Of a stretch of 64,000 nt of DNA, positions 52,897 through 60,503 are shown in pieces. The position numbers were made by a program, and so were the translations under genes. Source of the DNA: Burkholderia arboris (GTDB lineage: Bacteria > Pseudomonadota > Gammaproteobacteria > Burkholderiales > Burkholderiaceae); assembly GCF_902499125.1 (NCBI RefSeq), contig NZ_CABVPX010000022.1, positions 1 through 64,000 on the forward strand, written 5' to 3'. The first letter of the stretch is position 1. Each line of letters starts with the position of its first letter. The notes below the pieces were generated by a model. That model was given only the letters and a program-made list of their open reading frames with translations. It searched no databases and was not told the origin of the DNA.

Positions 52897-53073
52897 GGAC
52901 AGAGAGGGGCGGGACGATGAGTCAACGTGGCTGGTGCTGCGAGCGCAGTCGTTGCGCAACGCGCAACTCGGGCACTTGCGACGCATCGGCGTATCGATCC
53001 GATCCACGGGGTAGCCCCGTAGTCCTGGAACATCGGCTGCCTGTTCCGGGGGTGTGCTTGACCCACCGCCCGC
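52897..53073 (-). ncRNA. Candidate retron-type leader RNA (msr-msd-like), unproven
   Basis: About 175 bases between the promoter at 53080-53109 and the reverse-transcriptase start. Read on the minus strand it holds a 6-base stem ACGGGG-CTA-CCCCGT (53006-53020) and a 7-base stem GTTGCGC-GTT-GCGCAAC (52951-52967). The two ends are complementary: GGGCGGTGGG (53062-53071) can pair with CCCGCC (52908-52913), which would close the RNA as the a1/a2 repeats of retrons do. The priming guanosine and msd boundaries cannot be set by eye. Confidence 0.35.
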
Positions 53074-53079
53074 GTCGCG

Positions 53080-53109
53080 ACTGTAATCGGCGGTGACGCC
53101 AGGTGTCAA
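53080..53109 (-). promoter_or_regulatory. Promoter candidate for the reverse-transcriptase leader
   Basis: On the minus strand TTGACA (53104-53109, perfect -35) and TACAGT (53080-53085, 4 of 6 for -10) are separated by 18 bases. It lies just after the fertility-inhibition-like gene and would start a transcript near 53073, so the reverse transcriptase need not depend on upstream transcription. Confidence 0.5.
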
Positions 53110-53128
53110 ATCGGGCCGGGCGCCGCGC

Positions 53129-53701
53129 TCATGCGCGCCGGGAAAACAGATCGCTGGACGCGATCGGCGCTACGCCGATGCCCACCATGCTGTTCAGTAC
53201 CGTCGCCCAGCTCGCGTCGCTCACGCCGACGGGAAACGACCGCACGCGATTGGCGAGCAGCCAGAAGGTACGCGTCATGCCGTCGCTCATCGCGACCTCG
53301 TAACCGCTTGCCACCGTCCAGTAGCCAACCGACGGCATCGGCACGGGTGCATCGCGACCTCCCTTGAACCCGGCGGCGGCCGTCGCGAACTTTCTGTCGA
53401 GCGGCATGGCCTGGCGCGGTACGCAATCCTGCGAATTCTGCTTCGGGAACGCGGGGCTCGTCTCGAGCCAGCGGCGATAGAACTTGTCGGCGTCGACATG
53501 GACGATGAAATGCTCCGGCCCGCCCGGCTGCGCCATCAGATAGCAGTCTGCCTGGTTGGGCACGGGCACGCGCCAGGTTGCGCGCTTCGCGCTCAGGTCG
53601 ACCAGTTCGCAGGCCATCGGCCGGAGCTGGATCGATGACGCGGATTCGGATTCGCGCAAGTCGCGCGCGCGCAGAATTCCGTTATGAAGACGTGTCAGCA
53701 T
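53129..53701 (-). CDS. Plasmid fertility inhibition factor-like protein
   Basis: 190 residues from MLTRLHNGILRARD; AGAGGG precedes the ATG. The pattern A-T-W-R-V-P, E-H-F-I-V-H-V-D-A-D-K-F-Y-R-R-W, D-R-K-F-A-T-A-A-A-G-F, A-P-V-P-M-P and D-G-M-T-R-T-F-W-L-L-A-N-R-V-R-S-F-P-V agrees with my recollection of the plasmid fertility inhibition factor family (FiwA/Osa type), which blocks transfer of other conjugative elements. This family call rests on memory. No signal peptide, so cytoplasmic. It is upstream of the reverse transcriptase on the same strand, with 232 bases between start and stop. Confidence 0.65.
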   Translation of the reverse strand: MLTRLHNGILRARDLRESESASSIQLRPMACELVDLSAKRATWRVPVPNQADCYLMAQPGGPEHFIVHVDADKFYRRWLETSPAFPKQNSQDCVPRQAMPLDRKFATAAAGFKGGRDAPVPMPSVGYWTVASGYEVAMSDGMTRTFWLLANRVRSFPVGVSDASWATVLNSMVGIGVAPIASSDLFSRRA

Positions 53702-53939
53702 GGGCCCTCTCTTTCTCTCGGTCTTTTGGAATGAGTCAGGGCCCGTGGAGCGAGCCGCGCCGCCGTGGCAGCGGCCGGCAATGCACGGCGTGCCGGCACC
53801 GCGATACAGACACCCGGCGCCCTGACGCTCCCGACTGAATCGGGAACCGGCGCAGTGTATCGCCTTTCCGTGCCGGTCCGATGAACGCGACGGTTGCAAT
53901 GCAGCATGCCGGCACGGGCCGGGCGCCGGGCAGTCCGGC

Positions 53940-54923
53940 TCAGCGCTCGAGCAGCCGCCCCAGCCGCATCATCGTGACGTTCAGGCCGAGATGGCGCATC
54001 GACGGCTGCACGATCACGCAATTGTCATACGGTGTGACGATCACGTCGTCGCCGTCGCGCGCGATCTCGGTACCGGCCTTGTCGATCACCTCGAGCCCCG
54101 TGAACGGCTGCGAGAACCGGAAAGCCATCGAGCGGGCGACCACCGGCTCCGTGATCTCGATGAACGTCTGCCGCACCGGCGCGGTTTGCGTGAGGAACGC
54201 CGCGACGTCGTCGCGCGCGACAACGCCCGCATGCAGCAGGAAGCGCGCGGCGCTGTCGAGCGCGACGTCGCGCGCGCTCGCGGCGAAGTGCTGGCCCGTC
54301 TCGATCAGCAGCGCATTCTTCGCGCTCGCCGGATCGCCGAAGCCGCCGTAGTCGCGCAGCCGCGTGCCGTTCGCATGACCGCGATCGACGATCACGTGTT
54401 CGGGCGTGCCGATCGCGGCCGCCAGCGCGATCGCCTTGTCGAGCGGCCCCGTCATCATCAGCGGCGCGGATGCTTCGTGCATCGAATGAATGTCGAGCAG
54501 CAGGTCGACCGTATCGAGCAGCGGCCGCATCGCGCGCGCACGCACAAGCTCGCGGCTGTCGCGCGTGCCGTCGAGCGCGGCCGGCGTCCACACGCGGTTC
54601 ATGTCCTCGTCGAGATAGCGCGTCGCATCGGCGTTCTCCGTGCTGAAGCGCTCGTACGCGCCGACGTTGCCGAACCCGAGCGACAGGCGGCCCGCGACCG
54701 GGCGCAGGCCGGCGGCCAGCAGCGCGTCCACCGCGATCGCGCCGCTGACTTCGTTGCCGTGCGTGAGCGCCAGGATCATCACGTGCTTGCCGGGCTTGCC
54801 GCTGTCGAACGTATGCAGATAGTCGATGCCCGTATTGCCTGCGCGCCAGCGCGAGATGTCGGGAAAGGCCACTTCGATCGGATAGGCCGGCAGCGCGGCG
54901 CGGATGGCTTCAAGCGTAGTCAT
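53940..54923 (-). CDS. Succinylglutamate desuccinylase/aspartoacylase-like enzyme
   Basis: 327 residues. M14-type zinc-carboxypeptidase fold of the AstE/AspA family: H55-G-N-E58 in L-T-H-G-N-E-V-S-G, D-M-N-R-V-W near 110, and D-I-H-S-M-H-E near 147 supplying the third zinc ligand. It removes an acyl group from an N-acyl amino acid or similar amide. No clear ribosome site; 81 bases downstream of the MHS transporter on the same strand, so the transporter probably imports its substrate. Confidence 0.85.
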   Translation of the reverse strand: MTTLEAIRAALPAYPIEVAFPDISRWRAGNTGIDYLHTFDSGKPGKHVMILALTHGNEVSGAIAVDALLAAGLRPVAGRLSLGFGNVGAYERFSTENADATRYLDEDMNRVWTPAALDGTRDSRELVRARAMRPLLDTVDLLLDIHSMHEASAPLMMTGPLDKAIALAAAIGTPEHVIVDRGHANGTRLRDYGGFGDPASAKNALLIETGQHFAASARDVALDSAARFLLHAGVVARDDVAAFLTQTAPVRQTFIEITEPVVARSMAFRFSQPFTGLEVIDKAGTEIARDGDDVIVTPYDNCVIVQPSMRHLGLNVTMMRLGRLLER

Positions 54924-55004
54924 GTCGGAAGGATTCGTCAGGGTTCGGGAAAGGCGCAGCCGGCGCGTGCCGGTTACGCCCGAATCGGGTTCGCGTGAGG
55001 CCGG

Positions 55005-56333
55005 TCACGCCTCGGTCGCGCGGTGCGACGGCGCGGAGCTTGCCGCCGCACCGCGCATCCGGCGGCCGAGCGAGATCACCGACGTGATGCCGAGTACGGC
55101 CGTCGCCATCACGTAGAAACTCGGCGCCAGCTTGTTGTGCGTTGCGTCGATCAGCCAGGTCACGATCAGCGGCGCGAAGCCGCCGAACAGCGTCACCGAG
55201 AAGTTGTACGACAGCGCGAGGCCCGTGCCGCGCGTGCTGGTCGGGAAGATGTCGGCGAGCAGCGCCGGCAGCGGCGCAAGGCTCACCGCGATCAGCAGCC
55301 CGACGAGCGCCTGCACCGCGAGCAGCGTCTGGACGGTCGGATAGCGGTTCAACATCACGAACAGCGGCCACGTCGTGACGCCGACCAGGATCAGCGCGAT
55401 CAGCATCACGCGGATGCGGCCGAAGCGATCCGACAGGTGTCCGACGACCGGCGCCGCGACCATCAGCATCGCCCCCGTGACGACCGCGCCGAGATACGAC
55501 GACGTGGCCGGGATGTGCAGCTGTTTCACCGCATACGTCGGCATGTACAGCTTGTGCACGTAGTTGAACGCCGTGGCCGTCGCGACGACGCCCGCGCCGA
55601 GCAGCATGTTCGCGCGATCGCGGACGAACACGTCGCGCAGCGGCGACTTCGCGCGCCCCTGCTCGCCGAGCCGGCGGAAATCGGCCGGTTCGTCGATGTT
55701 GCGGCGGATGTACAGGCCGACCGGGCCGATCAGCAGCCCGACCGAGAACGCGACGCGCCAGCCCCACGCATGCAGCTGGTCGGCGGTCAGCAGCAGGCTC
55801 AGCAGCGCGGACACGCCGGCCGCGAGCACCGTCGCGAGCCCCTGCGTCGACATCTGCCAGCTCGCGAAGAAGCCGCGGCGCTTCGCGTCGGCCTGCTCGA
55901 CCATGAACGCGGTCGCCGCGCCGAATTCGCCACCCGTCGAGAAGCCCTGCAGCATCCGCGCGACGACGATCACGAGCGGCGACGCGATGCCGATCTGCGC
56001 ATACGTCGGCGCGAACGCGATCATCGCGGTGCCGACCATCATCAGCCCGATCGACACCGTGAGCGACGCCTTGCGGCCCGCACGGTCGGCGTAGCTGCCG
56101 AGCACGATCGAGCCGAGCGGACGCGTGACGAACGAGATGCCGAACGTGCCGACCGACAGCAGCAGCGAAGTCGCCGCGTCGTGCGTCGGGAAAAACAGCT
56201 GGCCGATCTGAATCGCGAAGTAACCGTAGATCAGCAGATCATAGAACTCCAGCGCGTTGCCGATGCTGGCGGCGCAGATCTCGCGCCACGGATTGTGCGG
56301 GGCCAGCTGCGCGGCGTGCGGGTTGCGGGTCAT
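55005..56333 (-). CDS. MFS transporter, metabolite:H+ symporter (MHS) type
   Basis: 442 residues, GGAGGA 8 bases before the start. Twelve membrane helices; G-N-A-L-E-F-Y-D-L-L-I-Y-G in the first helix and F-F-P-T-H-D-A with R-P-L-G-S-I-V-L-G-S-Y-A-D-R-A-G-R-K are typical of MHS members (shikimate, proline/betaine, citrate). It is followed by the aspartoacylase-like gene and preceded by a LysR gene on the same strand. Confidence 0.88.
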   Translation of the reverse strand: MTRNPHAAQLAPHNPWREICAASIGNALEFYDLLIYGYFAIQIGQLFFPTHDAATSLLLSVGTFGISFVTRPLGSIVLGSYADRAGRKASLTVSIGLMMVGTAMIAFAPTYAQIGIASPLVIVVARMLQGFSTGGEFGAATAFMVEQADAKRRGFFASWQMSTQGLATVLAAGVSALLSLLLTADQLHAWGWRVAFSVGLLIGPVGLYIRRNIDEPADFRRLGEQGRAKSPLRDVFVRDRANMLLGAGVVATATAFNYVHKLYMPTYAVKQLHIPATSSYLGAVVTGAMLMVAAPVVGHLSDRFGRIRVMLIALILVGVTTWPLFVMLNRYPTVQTLLAVQALVGLLIAVSLAPLPALLADIFPTSTRGTGLALSYNFSVTLFGGFAPLIVTWLIDATHNKLAPSFYVMATAVLGITSVISLGRRMRGAAASSAPSHRATEA

Positions 56334-56517
56334 GCCTGTGCTCCTCCATTCATGCTGGCCGTCAGGATTTTGAAAGACGGCGCGCGGCGGTTGCCGGCGG
56401 CCGTTCGGGCCAGTCAAGCGCGGAGTGTAGGCACCGCGGGGCGAGCGTTCGTGCCGTTTCGGCACGCAATCGTGCTGATCGGCGCATCGCCCGCGCCGGG
56501 CGGCGCGGGCGGCGGGT

Positions 56518-57435
56518 TCAGCCGCCCGGCGCCTCGCCGTCGTCGCGGGACGGCGCGGTGCGCCAGATCGCGTCGAGTACCGGATGCGATTCGTTCCGGC
56601 GCCGGTACAGCGCGATGTCGAAGCCGATCTGCCAGTCGGCGCCGCCGACGATCGCAAGCTCGCCGCGCCGCACATCGTCCGCGACGAGCCGTTGCGGCAG
56701 CCACGCGAGGCCCAGCCCGCGCCGCGCCATCGCGAGGATCGCTTCGTAGGAGTCGGCCTGGTAGACGGGCCGCAGCGTCGGACGGTTCGGCATTTCGGCG
56801 AGATGGCGGGCGAGCACCGCGCGCAACGTCAGCGTGCGGGCGAACGCGAGCCACGGCACCGGCGCCTGCCCGGCCGGCAGCCGGTAGCGCGCGCTGCCGC
56901 GCGCATCCAGCGCGCTGACGGGCACCAGCACCTCGCGCGCGACGGACAGCCAGTCGAAGCGGTCGCGATCGATCAGCAGCCGCGTGTGCGGGCTCGAATA
57001 GACGATCAGCATGTCGGCTTCGCCGGCCGTGAGCTGCAGGATCGCTTCCTCGGCGCTGCCGGTCGACACGGTCGCCGTGAAAAAGCCTGCGCGCGCAACC
57101 GTCTCGTCGTACCAGTCGGGGAAAAAGGTGGCCGACAGCGTGCGGCCGGTCGCGATCCGCAGGTTGTTCTCCAGCACCGGCGACGCTTCCTGCAGTTGCG
57201 TGCGCGCGCCGTGCAGGATGTCGAGCGCGTTCGACGCGGCGTCGAGGAAGACGGTGCCGGCCGCCGTCAGTTCAAGCGGCTTCGTGCGCGCGATCAGCCG
57301 GGCGCCAACCCATTCCTCCAGCGAACGGATACGCCGGCCGAACGCCGGATGCGTGACGAAGCGGTTTTCGGCCGCACGCGTGAAGCTGCGCGTGCGGGCG
57401 AGTTCGACGAAGTCTTCGAGCCATTTCAGTTGCAT
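56518..57435 (-). CDS. LysR family transcriptional regulator
   Basis: 305 residues, AGGAG before the start. N-terminal M-Q-L-K-W-L-E-D-F-V-E-L-A-R-T-R-S-F-T-R-A-A winged helix with H-P-A-F-G-R-R-I-R-S-L-E-E-W in the recognition region. This is the variant with H-P-A-F-G-R in place of the common Q-P-A-L-S-R-Q, seen in a subgroup often linked to MHS transporters. It is upstream of the MHS transporter and aspartoacylase genes on the same strand (184-base gap) and probably controls them. Confidence 0.88.
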   Translation of the reverse strand: MQLKWLEDFVELARTRSFTRAAENRFVTHPAFGRRIRSLEEWVGARLIARTKPLELTAAGTVFLDAASNALDILHGARTQLQEASPVLENNLRIATGRTLSATFFPDWYDETVARAGFFTATVSTGSAEEAILQLTAGEADMLIVYSSPHTRLLIDRDRFDWLSVAREVLVPVSALDARGSARYRLPAGQAPVPWLAFARTLTLRAVLARHLAEMPNRPTLRPVYQADSYEAILAMARRGLGLAWLPQRLVADDVRRGELAIVGGADWQIGFDIALYRRRNESHPVLDAIWRTAPSRDDGEAPGG

Positions 57436-57548
57436 GGCCTGGCTCCTGGGTGGGCGGTGAGGGGCTGCACGGTGCGCACGCCCGCATGCGGGGCGAACGG
57501 GCCGGCCGGTACCGGCGGTGTGGCGCGAACCGCGCGTGCCGACTGATC

Positions 57549-58523
57549 CTACAGCGCCTGCGGCGCATCGCGCAGCACGGTGCGCAACGCAGTGTCGAAC
57601 GGCGTCGCGCAATCGATCCCGAGTGCCCGCACGCGCGATGCGTCCAGATGGCAATCGTACGGGCGCGGTGTCGCGTCGGTCGGCTGGTCGATCGGCTTGA
57701 GCGATGCGTCGATGCCGAGCGCGGCCGCGATTCGTTGCGCGATGTCGTGCTTCGTCATCGGCTCCTCGCCCGACCAATGGCGGATGCCCGTCACGGTTTC
57801 ACCCGCGAGGTGACGCAGCGTCAGGGCCCGGATGACTTCCGCGACGTCGGGCGTATAGGTCGGGTAGCGGATCGCCCATGCGTCCATGCCGACCGCGCCG
57901 GCGCCCGGCCGCGCGGACGCGACGATCGCCGGGACCAGGCTCGTGACGGCCGATTCGCTCCAGTCGGCAATCGGGCCGAACAGCAACGGCAGGCGCAGCA
58001 CGCAGGACAGTGGCGACGCGGCGAGAAGTGCCGCCTCGCCTTCCAGTTTGGTGCGGCCGTAGATGTTCAGCGGGTTCGGGGTGGCGTCTTCGCTGTACGG
58101 TGCCGCTTTGCCGTCGAAGACATAGTCGGTCGAAATGCCGAGCGTCCATGCGCCGTGTCGCGCGGCGAGCGCGCCGATGCGGGCCGGGGCCGTGACGTTG
58201 ATCGCGCGTGCGGCAGCGGGATCGCGTTCGCAGACGTCGGGACGGCGCTCGGCTGCGCAGAGGATGACGGCCGCCGGCTTGCGGGTTTCGAACAGGTGTT
58301 CGAGGGACGGCTGGTCGAGGACGTCGAGTTCCGCGATGTTTTCCGGTGGCAGCGCGAGCCGTCTTGCGCCGGCGCTTTGCGGGTTCCGGAGGGTCGCCAG
58401 CAGCGTCAGCGACGATTCGCGAGCCAGGGTTGCGGCAACCGCGCGGCCGAGGAGGCCGGACGCGCCGATGAGGAGGATGGTGGGGACATCGGTCGACGAG
58501 GCTGGATTGGGCACGGGCGGCAA
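57549..58523 (-). CDS. NAD(P)-dependent sugar-nucleotide reductase-like protein (RfbD/MAT2B type)
   Basis: 324 residues from a TTG codon; a GTG three codons later is equally possible and neither has a strong ribosome site. Extended SDR fold: G-A-S-G-L-L-G-R near 20-27, S-T-D-Y-V-F-D-G near 133-140 and the catalytic Y-x-x-x-K in Y-G-R-T-K-L-E-G-E, as in dTDP-4-dehydrorhamnose reductase and the MAT2B-like branch. No other dTDP-sugar gene is near, so a regulatory or general reductase role is as likely as rhamnose synthesis. Confidence 0.78.
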   Translation of the reverse strand: MPPVPNPASSTDVPTILLIGASGLLGRAVAATLARESSLTLLATLRNPQSAGARRLALPPENIAELDVLDQPSLEHLFETRKPAAVILCAAERRPDVCERDPAAARAINVTAPARIGALAARHGAWTLGISTDYVFDGKAAPYSEDATPNPLNIYGRTKLEGEAALLAASPLSCVLRLPLLFGPIADWSESAVTSLVPAIVASARPGAGAVGMDAWAIRYPTYTPDVAEVIRALTLRHLAGETVTGIRHWSGEEPMTKHDIAQRIAAALGIDASLKPIDQPTDATPRPYDCHLDASRVRALGIDCATPFDTALRTVLRDAPQAL

Positions 58524-59035
58524 GGCGAGTTGAATGGAGGGGCGCGGGATCGCGTCAGGCGTTCCTGCGGCAGTCGTGCCGAGGATAGCGGAAAAAGCGG
58601 CACGGCCGGCGGTCCCGGCAATGGCGCGACCACGTCATCGGGATTGCGGGCGCCGGGACTCAGGGACGGGTTCGTCTCGACGCCGACGCGCCCACCTCGC
58701 GCCAACCGGCCAGACTGCGTCGTCCGGGAACGACCGTCTTGCCGGCCGCGTGACGCTGCTGCGCGCCGCATCGCGCTGCCGTTCCCTGCCCGCCCGGCCA
58801 CGCGCACACTGGCGGCGCGGCGCCGGTCTTCGCCGCACGGCCTTGCGCCGAACCCGGCCGGCGTCGACACGCGGCGGGCCCGGTTGCGACTGCTGGCGGC
58901 CGACGCATCGGGCACGACGCCGAGCCCGCCAGCGACAACTTCGCGACCGGCCACCGTCTTTCCATCCCCAAAGAACCAGGCCCGGCACGCTTTCGCGCAC
59001 CGGGCCCGCTTCCCCGGACAGGACCGTCCGTCGCG
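58524..59035. other. Intergenic region between the SDR and DoxX genes
   Basis: 512 bases, very GC-rich; open frames here are Arg-rich on both strands and I regard none as coding. A terminator-like hairpin lies at its right end. Confidence 0.5.
58979..59006 (-). terminator. Hairpin terminator downstream of the DoxX gene
   Basis: On the minus strand GGCCCGG-TG-CGC-GAAA-GCG-TG-CCGGGCC: a 12-pair stem (two G-U wobbles) capped by a GAAA tetraloop, 30 bases after the DoxX stop, followed by TGGTTCTTT. Confidence 0.6.
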
Positions 59036-59449
59036 TTACTTCCGGTCGACCGAATACCGTCCCGGCCCGCTCAGCGCGAGCAACAGCAGCCCGCCGATGA
59101 TGCTCACGTTCTTGTAGAAGTTGATCATCGCCATGTACTGCTCCATCCCCTGCAGCGCCCAGTAGCGATGGCCGATCAGCGCGGTCGCAAGCGTATAGGC
59201 GGCAAACGCCAGTGCGAGCGGACGCGTATAGAAGCCGATCGCGATCAGCACGCCGCCCACCAGTTCGACCGCCACCGCGATCGCGGCCGCCAGCTCGGGC
59301 GCCGGGTTACCCGTCGACGCCATGTAGGCGACCGTGCCCGAAAAGCCGTTCAGCTTCTGCCAGCCGAACAGCACGAACAGGATCATCATCAGTACGCGAG
59401 CCGCCAGCAGCAGCTCGTCCTTCTTCGACTCCAGCGAAACGTAACGCAT
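59036..59449 (-). CDS. DoxX family membrane protein
   Basis: 137 residues from MRYVSLESKKDEL; AAGGGTGA before the ATG. Four membrane helices with the DoxX pattern L-F-V-L-F-G-W-Q-K-L-N-G-F near 25-37 and P-A-P-E-L-A-A-A-I-A-V-A-V-E-L-V-G-G-V-L-I-A-I-G near 49-72. DoxX proteins sit in the inner membrane and are linked to thiosulfate oxidation or redox defence, but the role of single copies is unclear. It stands alone, with a terminator on its downstream side. Confidence 0.88.
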   Translation of the reverse strand: MRYVSLESKKDELLLAARVLMMILFVLFGWQKLNGFSGTVAYMASTGNPAPELAAAIAVAVELVGGVLIAIGFYTRPLALAFAAYTLATALIGHRYWALQGMEQYMAMINFYKNVSIIGGLLLLALSGPGRYSVDRK

Positions 59450-60503
59450 AGCAATCACCCTTGAATTGACGGTTTGATGCATCCGGTGCCGATGCGCGCC
59501 GCATCGGTGCGCCAGGCCGGCAACGGACCATTCCTCGCGCAATCGGACGGCAAGCCACCGGGCCCGCCGCCGAAGAATCCGTCCGGTGCGCCGCGCTTGC
59601 CGGCGCGCTCCGGATCGGTTCTGGCGAAGCACGGATGCAGTCTACTGTCTCACTGAAAATCATCAATCCGCCGAAACATGATTCGCTGTCTCGAATCAGT
59701 GGACAATCGGAGGAAACCGGCTCGTCACGCGGCGTCCTGACCGCCGTTCAGCCCCCTTCCCTCCTGTTTCAGGAATGTGAAACGTCGCCACATCTTTGTC
59801 GTGACGGGATTCAATCGATATTGCGCTCTCGAATTGACATGCACCGTCCAGTGCCGTGCATCCCATCCGTTATTCAGTCATGCGCTCGATGTGTGATTCA
59901 CCGGCGCTCGCTTCGTCCCGGCTACCAGGCCGGATTTGCAATCGACGCCGCATCCTGTTTCGAGCGACCACACATGGCCCGGAAATGCGCTGCGTCGAAG
60001 AAAAACATCTCGCATGCATGCGGCCTGGTGTCGCACGTGGCAGTGCGATGCCCGCCAGACAAGGCTCACCGCCCGATATCCGCGAGCACGGACACGCTCG
60101 CCACACCGTTCATCCGCTTGATGTTTAGTGCGATGAACGAAAAACATGTCATCAAACATCCATGCTTTCAGAATGTTTTCAATGCCGTCGAAAATCCCTC
60201 AATAAATGCAATTAAAATCATGGTCTTGTGCTGAAACTTCGCATGCCTTCGCCGCACCCCGCACTTACCTTCCCCTCGTCACAGTTTTCACAAGAATAAT
60301 TACAAAAAATTACCAATTAATACCGATTTAAATATACGATAGCGCACCGATTCCTTCTTACGTTTTCCCGACAGCCCTCGCGAACCGCGGTGTGCGTTGT
60401 GCGGGAAGCGGCATGCAGGCGAATCGCCACGAGCCCGCGCGGATCGCCGCAGGCAGGCTCGGCAGCCGTTCGTCACAGGATCGCCTTTCAACCGGAGTCA
60501 CCC
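59450..60503. other. Long intergenic region with AT-rich stretch before fliD
   Basis: 1054 bases without a credible gene. From about 59640 the base composition falls, and 60130-60370 is plainly AT-rich for this genome (for example ATAATTACAAAAAATTACCA at 60294-60313). It has a weak dyad GATGTTT/AAACATC at 60120-60160. It is a likely H-NS target and should carry the fliD promoter; I could not match a full sigma-28 box. A 199-codon open frame at 59635-60234 lacks codon bias. Confidence 0.55.

Noticed and set aside
52987..53109. Further upstream extension of the reverse transcriptase to a TTG at 53109
   Set aside because: The TTG is part of a consensus -35 box and the segment forms leader stems; coding bias is weak.
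59635..60234. 199-codon open frame upstream of fliD
   Set aside because: Third positions are not G/C-biased as in all real genes here, no ribosome site, no recognisable motif; open because the region is AT-richer.
60289..60345. Possible sigma-28 flagellar promoter upstream of fliD
   Set aside because: ACCGATTTA resembles the -10 GCCGATAA but no TAAA at the proper spacing could be fixed.
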